From the NCBI GenBank assembly GCA_003223215.1, contig QHYH01000084.1, positions 124,001-188,000 of the forward strand: a stretch of 64,000 nucleotides of DNA. The letters run 5' to 3'. Below the pieces are notes generated by a model, which did no database searches, had not been told where the DNA came from, and saw nothing but the letters and a program-made list of their open reading frames with translations. Numbering within the stretch: the stretch's first letter is position 1; each line of letters starts with the position of its first letter. Both the position numbers and the translations under genes were made by a program. Shown here in pieces: positions 52,502-61,776 of this stretch. The stretch comes from Acidobacteriota bacterium (lineage in GTDB: Bacteria > Acidobacteriota > Terriglobia > Acidiferrales > UBA7541).

Positions 52502-53485
52502 ATGAAGCCAGACGCAATGCCCAGCAGACCCCGGCATAACGTTCGTGCCGCTGGGGAGTCCGCGCCCCTCACCAGCCGCGACAATCGCTGGCTGAAGGAG
52601 TTTCGCATGGCCCTCAGCGGCGGCCTGCCCACGGAAAACGGCTTTGTCGGTGTCGAAGGCGTCCGTCTCGTCGAAGAGGCGCTGCGCTCCGGCTGTCCCA
52701 TCCAAGCCGTGCTCTTCAGCGAAGCCGGCCAGCGGCATCACGAACGCCTCGCGCCCCTCATCGATCGCCCTGAGATGGCCTTCCCCATCCTGCGCACCAC
52801 CGACCGCCTCTTCGAGGGCCTTGCCGACACCGAGCACCCGCAAGGCGTCGCAGCGCTGGTGAAACCACGCGAGACTTCCTTCGACGATCTCGTCCGCACT
52901 CCTGAATCTGCTTGCGCGCCACTTCTTGTCGTTCTGGCCGGCGTACAAGACCCCGGCAATGTCGGCACCATCCTCCGAACGGCCGCCGCTTTCGGCGTGA
53001 CTGGCGGTGCCACTGCCGCCTCCGGCGTCAGCGGCACCGCCAGCCCCTATTCGCCGAAGGCGCTCCGCGCCTCTGCCGGTGCGGCCCTCCATCTCCCCAT
53101 CCTCGCCGGAATGTCTCTCGCCATTCTTCTGACGCAATGCAAAGTGGCTGGCATCCACACCCTCGCCTCGAGCGTGCACGACAAGCCCGGAGCTTTTCCC
53201 CCCATGAGCGGCGTTTCTCCGGGTTTTGACCATGCCAAGACGAACGAGCCATCTGCTACCAACGCCCCTTTTCTCGCCCCCTGGGAAGTCGACTGGTGCC
53301 AGCCCATCGCTCTTCTTGTTGGCAACGAAGGCGCCGGCCTCCCCGAAGAAGTCGAGCGCTCCGCCGACGTCCGCATCCACATTCCGATGGCCAGCGGCGT
53401 TGAGTCCCTCAACGCCGCTGCTGCCGCTGCGGTCGTCTTCTACGAAGCCGCCCGCCAGCGCAACTCCACCTTGCGGCAGTTGTAG
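52502..53485 (+). CDS. SpoU/TrmH-family RNA 2'-O-methyltransferase
   Basis: A 327-aa SAM-dependent enzyme with the trefoil-knot SPOUT fold, probably modifying rRNA (RlmB-like) or tRNA. An N-terminal L7Ae-like substrate-binding domain (GFVGVEGVRLVEEAL) precedes the catalytic part with LAGVQDPGNVGTILRTAAAF (motif 1), ALLVGNEGAGLPEEV (motif 2) and IPMASGVESLNAAAAAAV (motif 3). A ~45-residue insert with Pro/Ala lies before motif 2. ATG 52502 is used; a TTG at 52466 is possible. Its stop codon lies inside a REP-like hairpin. Confidence 0.9.
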   Translation: MKPDAMPSRPRHNVRAAGESAPLTSRDNRWLKEFRMALSGGLPTENGFVGVEGVRLVEEALRSGCPIQAVLFSEAGQRHHERLAPLIDRPEMAFPILRTTDRLFEGLADTEHPQGVAALVKPRETSFDDLVRTPESACAPLLVVLAGVQDPGNVGTILRTAAAFGVTGGATAASGVSGTASPYSPKALRASAGAALHLPILAGMSLAILLTQCKVAGIHTLASSVHDKPGAFPPMSGVSPGFDHAKTNEPSATNAPFLAPWEVDWCQPIALLVGNEGAGLPEEVERSADVRIHIPMASGVESLNAAAAAAVVFYEAARQRNSTLRQL

Positions 53486-53505
53486 GGGCGCAGCACGCTG
53501 CGCCC
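53481..53505. repeat. REP-like hairpin, TGTAGGGG type, copy 1
   Basis: TGTAGGGGCGCAG starts over the methyltransferase stop. GGGCGCAGC and GCTGCGCCC (53486-53505) are a perfect 9-bp inverted repeat around AC. No T run follows. The same TGTAGGGG head occurs at 57368 and 62513. Confidence 0.55.
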
Positions 53506-53629
53506 GCGCGTCTCGAAAGCCGCACTTGAAACCATCTTTCTTTTCTTTACCAACAGGGAGCTGCCAGCCCCCGCCGCACAATTGTCCCCTTTCACCTTTC
53601 CCACCAAACGATTTAGACTCAAAGAGTCC

Positions 53630-55003
53630 ATGAGCCTGTTCTCCAAACTCCCCGCCTCTCCCGCGGATTCCGACGTCCCGGCTGCCAACCAGCCGCTCGC
53701 CGAGCGCATGCGCCCGCGCACCCTCGACGAATTCATCGGCCAGGAAAAACTTCTCGGCCCTGGAAAGCCGCTGCGCACGCAGATCGAAAGCGACAACATC
53801 GGCTCGATGCTGTTCTGGGGACCTCCCGGCTGCGGCAAAACCACGCTTGCGCGCCTCATTGCTCGCGTCACGCACGCCGAGTTCGTCTCCTTCAGCGCCG
53901 TCCTCGCCGGCATCAAGGAAATCAAGGAGGTCATGGCCGCCGCCGAATACAAATCGCCCTCCGGCCACCGCACCATTGTCTTCGTCGACGAAGTTCACCG
54001 CTTCAACAAAGCTCAGCAGGACGCCTTCCTTCCTCACGTCGAAGCCGGCCATATCACTTTCATTGGCGCTACCACCGAAAATCCCTCCTTTGAAGTCATC
54101 TCGCCTCTTCTGTCCCGCACCAAGGTGTACATCCTCGAACCTCTCACCACTCCTCAAATCGTCGAGCTGCTTCGCCGCGCCCTCGCCGACAAAGCGCGCG
54201 GCCTGCTGGCCGTGCCAGGCCGCGGCAACGAACCTACCGAAGTGTCTGACGACATTCTTTTTCGCATCGCCTCCTTCGCAAACGGCGACGCTCGCGCCGC
54301 CTACAACACACTGGAGCTCGCCGCCAAGAGCGCTCAGGCCAAGAAAGGCTCCGCTCGGGTCATCACCCGCGAACTCCTCGAAGACGTTCTCCAGCGCAAA
54401 CTCCTCCGCTACGACAAAGCCGGGGAAGAGCATTTCAATCTCATCTCCGCGCTCCACAAATCCGTGCGCAACTCCGATCCTGACGCCGCCCTCTATTGGC
54501 TCGCGCGCATGATCGAATCCGGCGAAGATCCGCTCTACCTCGCGCGCCGCATGGTGCGCATGGCCAGCGAAGACATCGGGCTTGCCGACACCAACGCCCT
54601 GGCCATGACGCTCGCGGCCAAAGACGCCTTCGATTTCCTCGGTGCGCCCGAAGGCCACCTCGCCCTCGCCGAAGCCGCCGTCTACCTTTCGCTCGCACCC
54701 AAATCCAACGCCGTCTACGCCGCCTACGGCGAAGTCCTCGACGACGTCCACAAAACCGAGGCCGATCCCGTGCCGCTCCATATGCGCAATGCCCCCACTG
54801 GCCTTATGAAAAATCTCGGCTACGGCGACGGCTACAAATACGCCCACGACTTCGCGGAAAAAGTCACCGACATGCTCTGCCTCCCGGACAATCTCGCGAG
54901 CCGCACCTACTACCATCCCACCGACCAGGGCTTCGAGCAGCGTCTCCGCCTTCGCCTGGACGAAATCCGTAAGCTAAAATCCAAGCCGGTACCTAAATCC
55001 TGA
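53630..55003 (+). CDS. rarA: Replication-associated recombination protein A (MgsA/RarA AAA+ ATPase)
   Basis: Clamp-loader-like AAA+ ATPase acting at stalled replication forks. Motifs: AERMRPRTLDEFIGQEKLLG, Walker A FWGPPGCGKTTLAR, Walker B TIVFVDEVHRFNKAQQDAFL, sensor 1 FIGATTENPSFEV and the arginine-finger region SRTKVYILEPL. The C-terminal tetramerisation domain has ALYWLARMIESGEDPLYLAR and MRNAPTGLMKNLGYG. Length is 457 aa. ATG 53630 is chosen by homology. Confidence 0.96.
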   Translation: MSLFSKLPASPADSDVPAANQPLAERMRPRTLDEFIGQEKLLGPGKPLRTQIESDNIGSMLFWGPPGCGKTTLARLIARVTHAEFVSFSAVLAGIKEIKEVMAAAEYKSPSGHRTIVFVDEVHRFNKAQQDAFLPHVEAGHITFIGATTENPSFEVISPLLSRTKVYILEPLTTPQIVELLRRALADKARGLLAVPGRGNEPTEVSDDILFRIASFANGDARAAYNTLELAAKSAQAKKGSARVITRELLEDVLQRKLLRYDKAGEEHFNLISALHKSVRNSDPDAALYWLARMIESGEDPLYLARRMVRMASEDIGLADTNALAMTLAAKDAFDFLGAPEGHLALAEAAVYLSLAPKSNAVYAAYGEVLDDVHKTEADPVPLHMRNAPTGLMKNLGYGDGYKYAHDFAEKVTDMLCLPDNLASRTYYHPTDQGFEQRLRLRLDEIRKLKSKPVPKS

Positions 55004-55012
55004 GGTGATCCG

Positions 55013-55924
55013 ATGCGCCGCGCTCCGATAATCCTGATTTTGTCTCTGGTTGCTTTGCACTACTCCGCGTCCCTGTGCGGCCAGGATCAGCCTGTCCGGC
55101 CAGCTATCACCGGTATCACTCACGTCCGCCTCTGGTCCGCCGACCCGCGCGCGGCGGTCGATTTCTATAGCAAAGTTCTTGGCCTCACCTCTCGCGACGC
55201 CGGTTGCGCGGGCATGGTGCGCCCGTGTTACATCCTGAGCGAGCACCAACAAATTGCGTTGGAAAAAGGGGCCTCCGGCTCTCAGGCAAATCTTCTCGCT
55301 GAAGTCGCCTTTGCGACTGCTGACGCGATGGGAATGCACCGTTATCTCCAGGCTCACAGCATCCGGGCCGAGCCGGTTACCAGAGATTTCAACGGCACCG
55401 TTCACTTTTCTTTTCAGGATCCCGAAGGTCTTCCGATCACCTTCGTGCAACCTCCCGCTCACCGCCAGTTCACGACTTCCGCCAGTCAAATTAGCGCTCG
55501 CCTGATTCACGCTGGCTTCGTCGTTCGCGATCGCGCCGCCGAAGACAAATTCTACAAAGACATCCTCGGCTTCCATGTCTACTGGCACGGTGGCATGAAG
55601 GACGAGGAAAGCAACTGGGTCGACATGCAAGTCCCTGACGGCACCGACTGGCTTGAATACATGCTCAACGTCCCCGCCAACGCCGACAAGCACACTCTTG
55701 GGGTGATGAACCACATCGCTCTCGGGGTTCCCGACGTTCACGCCGCCGAGCGGCAGCTCCGGACAAACGGCTGGAACGGCACCGAACAACCAAAGATCGG
55801 CCGTGACGGCAAATGGCAGCTCAATCTCTACGATCCCGACGGAACCCGCGTCGAACTCATGGAATTCACTCCCTCCCAAAAACCCTGCTGCTCCGACTAC
55901 AGCGGCCCCCATCCCAAACCATGA
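55013..55924 (+). CDS. Secreted VOC (glyoxalase/dioxygenase fold) protein, two domains
   Basis: A 303-aa protein with a signal peptide (IILILSLVALHYSASLCG). Two vicinal-oxygen-chelate modules follow: residues ~33-150 (ITHVRLWSADPRAAVDFYSK and QDPEGLPITFVQ) and ~165-290 (HAGFVVRDRAAEDKFYKDIL, MNHIALGVPDV and DPDGTRVELMEF). His and Glu metal-ligand positions are present in the second half. The substrate is unknown. It begins 9 bases after rarA, and its stop overlaps the next ATG (ATGA), so these three are likely cotranscribed. Confidence 0.85.
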   Translation: MRRAPIILILSLVALHYSASLCGQDQPVRPAITGITHVRLWSADPRAAVDFYSKVLGLTSRDAGCAGMVRPCYILSEHQQIALEKGASGSQANLLAEVAFATADAMGMHRYLQAHSIRAEPVTRDFNGTVHFSFQDPEGLPITFVQPPAHRQFTTSASQISARLIHAGFVVRDRAAEDKFYKDILGFHVYWHGGMKDEESNWVDMQVPDGTDWLEYMLNVPANADKHTLGVMNHIALGVPDVHAAERQLRTNGWNGTEQPKIGRDGKWQLNLYDPDGTRVELMEFTPSQKPCCSDYSGPHPKP

Positions 55925-57183
55925 TCTTCTCTCTCTTGTTTTGCGAATGTCGCCGCTGGTTTACCCCGAGCGCTTTTCGCGAGCCGTCGCTGGTTTACGC
56001 CGGGCGCTTTCTAAGAGGGTCCACCCGTTTACCCTGTTCTTTTTCCGCGACGGGCCACCTCTGTCTCCGCGTACTCTCATCTCTCTGCGTCCTTTGTGTG
56101 AATTCTTTTTTCTTTCTTTCCTCTTCCCGGGCCCAAACCCTCGACAATCCTCTTCATTCCATCGACGACGAAATCACCGCCTTCTCCTTCGGTCCCAACG
56201 ACGCCATCGCTTTTTCCGCCTATCACAAGCTCAAAACCAAGCTTTACGACCTCGAGCACGACGACATCTGGATTGACGAGCCACACGGCAAGCGACGCCA
56301 TCTTCTCGAAGGCCAAAAATATACGCGCGACAATCAGCTGTTCAGCTACCTCGTGGACGCCATTCGCTGGTCGCCTAACGGCCGCTATCTCCTTGTCCAG
56401 CTCATGACCACCACCGTGCAAGACGAGAGCGGCAACGCCACCAACTCCGTCCAAACGCTTCTCTTCGACGACTCCGGCCACGGACTTCGCATCGACAAAG
56501 GCGACAACTTCATCCTCGCTTCCTCCAATGCCACCTTTCTCCCCGACAACAACACCATCGCCTATCTCTCCCAAGCCGTGCCGGCTCTCTCGCTCTTCTC
56601 CATCAAAACCACGCGCCTCTCCTCCGGCACAGTTCCTTCTCCCTACGAAGGACGCACCTTTCGCGACGCCGCCTGGATTCCCGGGATGAATTTCGCTGTC
56701 GCCGTCGAGCAGGACCACGCCATGTCCGGCCCGCCCCGTTTGCAATATCTCGACATCCTCAACGACTCCGCCAAGGAGCTCGCCACGCTCGAAGGCTACG
56801 AAGGCGGCCTCACTGTTTCTCCCGACCGCACCAAAACCGCCTATTTCATCGACCGCGAAGTCCTCGAGATCCGCAGCCTTTCGAATCCCCACCAACTCGC
56901 GCGCGTGCGCGTCGGCCTTGGCGTCTATCGTTGGACTTCCGACGATTCGCGCATTTTCCTCAAGCGGGCCCCCGAGAAAAAATCCGGCGACCTCGTCTGG
57001 TTCCCCGTTCCCCCGCTCGCCGCCGTCTCGCCCAACAAAGATATCCCGGTCTCGCAGCCAACGCCCGTTCCCGTTCTTCACGGCCTCAGCTTCCGCGAAT
57101 TCTCCATCTCTCCCGACGGCCGGCTCCTCGGCGTTGTCGTCCCCGGCAAGCGCAACCTGCTGGTTTTTCCTCTCCCACACTGA
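55921..57183 (+). CDS. Secreted WD40-like beta-propeller protein, unknown function
   Basis: About 420 aa. The N-terminal ~70 residues contain a hydrophobic stretch ending in SSLCVLCVNSFFFLSSSRAQ, likely a signal peptide with a long N-region, or a later start. The rest shows propeller-type repeats: AIRWSPNGRYLLVQLM, ATFLPDNNTIAYLSQ, GGLTVSPDRTKTAYF and EFSISPDGRLLGVVVPG. No catalytic motif is recognised. The ATG overlaps the VOC gene stop. It is probably exported to the periplasm. Confidence 0.75.
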   Translation: MIFSLLFCECRRWFTPSAFREPSLVYAGRFLRGSTRLPCSFSATGHLCLRVLSSLCVLCVNSFFFLSSSRAQTLDNPLHSIDDEITAFSFGPNDAIAFSAYHKLKTKLYDLEHDDIWIDEPHGKRRHLLEGQKYTRDNQLFSYLVDAIRWSPNGRYLLVQLMTTTVQDESGNATNSVQTLLFDDSGHGLRIDKGDNFILASSNATFLPDNNTIAYLSQAVPALSLFSIKTTRLSSGTVPSPYEGRTFRDAAWIPGMNFAVAVEQDHAMSGPPRLQYLDILNDSAKELATLEGYEGGLTVSPDRTKTAYFIDREVLEIRSLSNPHQLARVRVGLGVYRWTSDDSRIFLKRAPEKKSGDLVWFPVPPLAAVSPNKDIPVSQPTPVPVLHGLSFREFSISPDGRLLGVVVPGKRNLLVFPLPH

Positions 57184-57367
57184 AGGCCCCGCCAATCCGC
57201 CTCGCACCATTGCCTTATTCTGGGCGCAGCCTGCTTCGATTCGTGCGACTCCGGCAACTTTTTCTCTTCTGCGTCTCGGTGGCCCCCTGCGATAGCCTTT
57301 TTTCTCCGCCAATGATCATGGCCCACAAACAAAACGCCCGCGCATCTGTTCCGCGCGGGACGGTCTT

Positions 57368-57395
57368 TGTAGGGGCGCGCTCCAGCCTGTCCCCT
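57368..57395 (+). repeat. REP-like element, TGTAGGGG type, copy 2
   Basis: TGTAGGGGCGCGCT, with AGGGG (57371-57375) able to pair with CCCCT (57391-57395). Intergenic, between convergent genes. Confidence 0.45.
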
Positions 57396-57422
57396 CTTCC
57401 GGTTTTTCCCTGCTCTTAATCC

Positions 57423-57872
57423 CTATCCCCTCATCCCGCGCCTCCTATGCTCAATCAAAATGCAGGCATCCTCGACCACCGCCAATCCCGCCGCTCTGGC
57501 CCTCTCTGCCGCCTCTTCGTTCTCGATTCCCAACTGCATCCACACCACCTTCGCTCCCACGCGAATCGCGCTCTCTACCACCGGCGGCACCTCTTCCGCT
57601 CGCCGGAAAACATTCACGACATCTACGTCCTCCGGCACGTCCTCCAGCCGCGCATAACTTTTCTCCCCCAGCACTTCCGTCTCATGGGGATTAACCGGAA
57701 TAATTCGATACCCCGCGCGTTGCATGTACTCCGACACTTCGTGGCTCGGCCGCATCGGGTTCGACGACAATCCAACCACCGCAATCGTCTTGTACTTGCG
57801 CAAAATGCCCGCAATAGGATCGCCGCCGCTCTGCGCCCCAAACTCCGACCCTTCCGGAACCAGCACTCTCAT
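57423..57872 (-). CDS. CoA-binding domain protein (YccU-like)
   Basis: A 149-aa Rossmann-fold protein of the CoA_binding_2 family. KTIAVVGLSSNPMRPSHEV holds the nucleotide-binding loop. GYRIIPVNPHETEVLGE, DVVNVFRRAEEV, AKVVWMQLGIENEEA and VVEDACILIEHRR follow, all typical. Its molecular role is unknown, and binding of CoA or a related nucleotide is inferred from the family. Monocistronic by spacing. Confidence 0.88.
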   Translation of the reverse strand: MRVLVPEGSEFGAQSGGDPIAGILRKYKTIAVVGLSSNPMRPSHEVSEYMQRAGYRIIPVNPHETEVLGEKSYARLEDVPEDVDVVNVFRRAEEVPPVVESAIRVGAKVVWMQLGIENEEAAERARAAGLAVVEDACILIEHRRRGMRG

Positions 57873-58064
57873 CGCGTCGTTGCTTCCCTCTCTCCTGTCC
57901 TCTGTGCTCTAACGTTTCCGCGGTCGGCGTTAATTCCTTTTCCACAAAAAACGACTCCGCCCCCTAAATGAAACGCCCGCGCCAGTCCTTCGCGCAGGCT
58001 GATGTTCCCCGGGTTTTTCACCAGTCACGAATCACCCGGTCCGTTTAACGCGTTTTTCCTTCCT

Positions 58065-59195
58065 TCATCGCGCCGTCAACTCAGGCTTCCCTTTGTGCTT
58101 CGCCAGCACTCGGCCAAGCGCCGCAAACAACTTGCCATTTTCTTCCGCAGTCCCCACGGAAATGCGCATGGCCTCCGGAAAGCCCATCCACGCCAGCGGC
58201 CGAACGATCACGCCTTCCCGCAACAATTCGTCGCTGATGGCCTTCGCCTCCGGTCCCGTTTCCACAAACACGAAATTTGTCTCACTCTTCACCGGCTTCA
58301 ATCCGAGCTTCGCCACTTCCTCGGTGATCCTCTTCCTCTCCACGCGATTGGCCTCGATACATCGCTTCACGTGCTCATGATCATCGAGCGCCGCGAGCGC
58401 CGCCGCTTGCGCCACTCCCGACACGTTGAACGGCGTGCGCAGCTTGTTCATCGCCGACACGAGCGCCGCCGCACCGATCCCGTATCCAACTCTGATCCCG
58501 GCCATGCCGTAAACTTTCGAAAAGGTCCGCAAGATCAGCAAATTCTTGCGCAGCCGGAAAAGCTCCACCGATTGCGGCATGCCCGCTCTTTCCGCGTAGT
58601 GGATATACGCCTCATCCAGCACTACCAGCGTGTCGCTTCCCACATGACTCAAAAACCGCTCGAACTCCTCCGCCCCAAACGCCGTTCCCGTCGGATTGTT
58701 CGGGTTGGCCAGATAAACGATACGCGTCGAATCCGTAATCGCACGCGCCATTTCCGGCAGATCGTAGGCGAACGCGCACATGGGCACGTGCTCAAGCGAC
58801 CCGCCATTTGCCCGAATCGCCGTGGAAAACGGCGGGTAGGTTCCTTTCGAAGTTAGCCCGATCGCCCCCGGGCCGAGCAACACACGTGCCGCCACGTCAA
58901 TCAGTTCGCTCGATCCCAGCCCGATAAAAACTTCATCCGGCGAAACTTCGTGCATCGCCGCAATTTTTTCCCGCAGCCGCAGCGTCCCGCCATCCGGATA
59001 ACGGTTCGAATCAGCCAGCACTTTGCGAGCTGCTTCCATCGCCATCGGCGACGGCCCGAGCGGATTTTCGTTCGAAGCGAGTTTGATTGCGTGAATGTTC
59101 AGTTCGCGTTCGACTTCCTCGATGGGTTTGCCGGGAACGTAAACGGGCAGCCCGCGCAGATACTCCGGTATCAGCTCTTCAATCGTTTTGCTCAT
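58065..59195 (-). CDS. hisC: Histidinol-phosphate aminotransferase
   Basis: PLP-dependent class I/II aminotransferase of histidine synthesis, and often also active on aromatic amino acids. A 376-aa protein. Motifs: IKLASNENPLGPSP, RYPDGGTLRLREKI, GLGSSELIDVAAR, IVYLANPNNPTGTAF, VVLDEAYIHYAE and the PLP Lys in LRTFSKVYGMAGIRVGYG. No other his genes are in the window; an arogenate or phenylalanine role is possible. Confidence 0.93.
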   Translation of the reverse strand: MSKTIEELIPEYLRGLPVYVPGKPIEEVERELNIHAIKLASNENPLGPSPMAMEAARKVLADSNRYPDGGTLRLREKIAAMHEVSPDEVFIGLGSSELIDVAARVLLGPGAIGLTSKGTYPPFSTAIRANGGSLEHVPMCAFAYDLPEMARAITDSTRIVYLANPNNPTGTAFGAEEFERFLSHVGSDTLVVLDEAYIHYAERAGMPQSVELFRLRKNLLILRTFSKVYGMAGIRVGYGIGAAALVSAMNKLRTPFNVSGVAQAAALAALDDHEHVKRCIEANRVERKRITEEVAKLGLKPVKSETNFVFVETGPEAKAISDELLREGVIVRPLAWMGFPEAMRISVGTAEENGKLFAALGRVLAKHKGKPELTAR

Positions 59196-59405
59196 CTCGC
59201 CCCTGGGTATCCCTCGTCGCTTCCGGCATCCGGCTCATCGCTGTTCGGCGGCCTTACGTGCCGAGGCGGCTTTCGCCCGCCTCAACCATTCTCGCACTTT
59301 CTGCGCAGCACCTGCGAGTCAGGAACGACTCGCTGTGCTTGTGCATTATCCTCTCCTGGTTTCGCCACCTCCCGGTCTATGCGTCCGCGGCCGAGCCTTC
59401 AACAT

Positions 59406-59434
59406 GGTCATCCCGAGCCAAGGGAACTGCTTTC
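59406..59434 (+). repeat. REP-like element, GTCATCCCGAGC type, copy 2
   Basis: GGTCATCCCGAGCC then AAGGGAACTGCTTTCC, in the 278-base non-coding gap between hisC and the first RluB-type gene. No gene is seen in that gap. Confidence 0.5.
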
Positions 59435-59473
59435 CCCTGGTGGTTCCCAGGCGAGTCTCTGCGTTTCGTTTTC

Positions 59474-60253
59474 TTATTCTTCACCGGCTGCTTTCTTCAA
59501 CTCCTCCACTTCCCTCTTCGTCAACTCCCGAAACTTCCCCGGCTCCACGTCCAACACCAACGGCCCCAATTGCACTCGCTTGATTTTCTCCACGTGATGC
59601 CCCACTTGCTCGAACATCCTTCGAATCTGCCGGTTTCTTCCTTCCATCAGAGTCACCTCATACCAGGGGTTGGCTCGCACGCCGCCCGCCACTCGCCACT
59701 CGCCTCTTCCTTTGGCGCCGTCTTCCACCAACCGTATTTTTGCCGGCGACGTTTTCACCCGTCTCCCGTCCTCCAGCTCAATCGTGACACCCGCTAGCAG
59801 CCGTGCAATCGCCTTCTCCCCCGGCTTTCCACTGACCTTTACGCGATACATCTTCGGCACATGCGATCCGGCGTTCATCAGCTTCTGCGCCAGCGCACCG
59901 TCGTTCGTCATTAGGAGCAATCCCTCGCTCGCATAATCCAGTCGCCCCACCGGATACACGCGCTCCGTGCCCCCCGGCAACAAATCCATCACCGTCGGCC
60001 GGCCCTCGGGATCGCTCACCGTCGTCACATATCCTTTGGGCTTGTTCAACAGGAAATACCGCAGCCGCTCCGGCCTCTTCAACGGCTTCCCATCCACGCA
60101 AATCTCGTCCCGCTCCGGATCCGCCTTCGTTCCCTGCTCGGTCACCACCTTGCCGTTCAGCGTCACGCGTCCTGCCGCGATGATCTGTTCCGCCTTGCGC
60201 CGCGACGCAATCCCGCTTGCCGCCATAATCTTCTGCAATCTTTCCGAAGCCAT
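59474..60253 (-). CDS. rluB: RNA pseudouridine synthase, RsuA/RluB family (intact)
   Basis: Isomerises uridine in 23S or 16S rRNA. An N-terminal S4 domain (RLQKIMAASGIASRRKAEQI) is followed by the synthase domain with LNKPKGYVTTVSDPEGRPT, the catalytic Asp in YPVGRLDYASEGLLLMTND, and VTLMEGRNRQIRRMFEQVGH. Length is 259 aa, with a Lys/Glu-rich tail. A paralogue lies directly upstream (60487-61227). Confidence 0.92.
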   Translation of the reverse strand: MASERLQKIMAASGIASRRKAEQIIAAGRVTLNGKVVTEQGTKADPERDEICVDGKPLKRPERLRYFLLNKPKGYVTTVSDPEGRPTVMDLLPGGTERVYPVGRLDYASEGLLLMTNDGALAQKLMNAGSHVPKMYRVKVSGKPGEKAIARLLAGVTIELEDGRRVKTSPAKIRLVEDGAKGRGEWRVAGGVRANPWYEVTLMEGRNRQIRRMFEQVGHHVEKIKRVQLGPLVLDVEPGKFRELTKREVEELKKAAGEE

Positions 60254-60393
60254 GATTTGAATCGACTCTTTGGAGTGCGGCTGCCGCTTTTATTAATGGC
60301 TCGCGACTATTTATCGTGCGAGGCTCAAGCACCTACGCCTGGATCTGATGCCATTCCCCGAGGCTCCCGCTCCGGCAAAGCTCGCATGAACGC

Positions 60394-60430
60394 TCATTCC
60401 GAGCCCGCGGATTTTGCCGCCGAGGAATCC
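60394..60430 (+). repeat. REP-like element, CATTCCGAGC type, copy 3
   Basis: TCATTCCGAGCC, a 15-base middle, then GAGGAATCC; the CATTCC and GGAATc ends are inverted. It lies in the 233-base gap between the two pseudouridine synthase genes. Confidence 0.45.
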
Positions 60431-60486
60431 TGGCGCGAGGGAACCCACCCCGATGGGATGTGCTGCATCTTTCTCGCCTCTCTTGC

Positions 60487-61227
60487 TCATTTGTTTCCCT
60501 TGCTTCCTTTCCCTCCGCGCAGCGCCTTCTGCAATTTCTCCACTTCGCTCTCCCGCAACATCTCGTACCTTCCCTCCTGCACTCCTTCCACTGTCAGCGG
60601 CCCCAATCCTACCCGCTTCATCTTCTCCACCGGATGCTGCTCCCGAAACAACGCGTTCCGCATTTCGTCTTTCTTCGTATCCCGCATGCGCACTTCATAC
60701 CAGTAATTCGCGGCCCTCCTCCGCGCCGCATCCGGCTGCCGTACCGTCTTCATCCTCACGCCAATCTCCTTCCCTAGTCGCTCCAATTCCTCGAGCGTCA
60801 GCATCCCTTTCACTTTCACCAAATACACTTGCTCCAGCTCGCCCCAGCGCTTCAGCATCTCCGCGGCCAGGTCACCGTCGTTGGTCAAAAACACCAGTCC
60901 CGACGCCGTGTACTCCAAGTTCCCGACCGGGTACACGCGCGCCGGAAACCCCCGCAAACAGTTTTTCAGGGTCTTCCGCCGTTCCGGGTCGGCCATCGCT
61001 GACACAATCCCGGGCGGTTTGTTCAGCACCAGGTACACGCGCCGCTCTGCTCCTTTCACCACGCGCCCCGCGGCTTCAATCCGGTCCGTGGCCGCGTCCG
61101 CCTTCGTTCCGAGCTCGGTCACGACGCGACCGTTTACGCGCACTTGGCCGCTCAGGATCAATTGCTCCGCGTGCCTTCGCGAAGCAATCCCCGCCCGCGC
61201 AATGATTTTCTGCAACCTCTCCTGCAT
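60487..61227 (-). CDS. RsuA/RluB-family protein with altered catalytic motif (Asp to Glu)
   Basis: A 246-aa paralogue of the downstream RluB. The S4 domain (RLQKIIARAGIASRRHAEQL) and fold motifs (LNKPPGIVSAMADPERR; GLVFLTNDGDLAAEML; VRMRDTKKDEMRNALF) are kept. The position of the invariant catalytic Asp (GRLD) reads VYPVGNLEYTASG, so Arg-Leu-Asp became Asn-Leu-Glu. The RQIRRMF-like region is also divergent. It may be inactive and act as an RNA-binding factor, or have changed activity. It lies in the scpB-rluB position of the acidobacterial trpS-scpA-scpB-rluB block. Confidence 0.85.
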   Translation of the reverse strand: MQERLQKIIARAGIASRRHAEQLILSGQVRVNGRVVTELGTKADAATDRIEAAGRVVKGAERRVYLVLNKPPGIVSAMADPERRKTLKNCLRGFPARVYPVGNLEYTASGLVFLTNDGDLAAEMLKRWGELEQVYLVKVKGMLTLEELERLGKEIGVRMKTVRQPDAARRRAANYWYEVRMRDTKKDEMRNALFREQHPVEKMKRVGLGPLTVEGVQEGRYEMLRESEVEKLQKALRGGKGSKGNK

Positions 61228-61776
61228 CGCTTATCGTCTCTTCTGTACCCCTGGACCGAGGTTTGGTTTATTAAGGACCCCTATTTGCGGGTCCCGCTTG
61301 CCGCATCCATGGTAATGCGGGCCATTCATTCCATAGCTTCGATAGCGGAATGATTTGATGCTACGCGGCAGGAATCACACACAGTAGCGTTCTACCGTGG
61401 GCTGGTTCGCTCCTTCTGCGGGTCGTCAGTCCGGGGCGCTCGCCCGTTCCAATATCCCGGGAACGGATCCAGAGAAAGGGCCAGCAGCGCCAATGACCGA
61501 CCGGGCCGGCGAACACACGCTTCCGCTCGCCCGAGCTTTGCTCGTACTCGTCCGTTCTTTTTTCTCCCGCTGCGCCGCTTTCTCTTCAAGAACTGAAATC
61601 AAAAACTGGTCATTCGGTGCGGGGAACCGCCGTGTTTACGGCGCGTCGCTGCGGGATCTCGCTTCGATTGCCTCTTGCTGGCGACGCTGCCGTGCCCTCT
61701 GTTTTCCCTGCTGCGTGCTCTTTGACTCCATTTTGACGTTCGATCGCGTATTTCGCGTTCCGCATTTTCCAGCTCT
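61228..61776. other. 549-base non-coding region between scpB and the second RluB-type gene
   Basis: Open frames on both strands are Arg/Ser-rich and look like GC-rich shadows. One hairpin GGACCC/GGGTCC (61275-61294) with an 8-base loop lies 48 bases upstream of the RluB-type start and may belong to its leader. A 7-bp inverted repeat TCATTCC/GGAATGA lies near 61325-61352. I see nothing else. Confidence 0.35.

Noticed and set aside
52472-54916. 814-codon open frame on the minus strand
   Set aside because: It lies opposite the SpoU methyltransferase and rarA, both with clear motifs. The product is Gly/Glu/Val/Arg-rich with no domain pattern, a typical antisense shadow of GC-rich genes.
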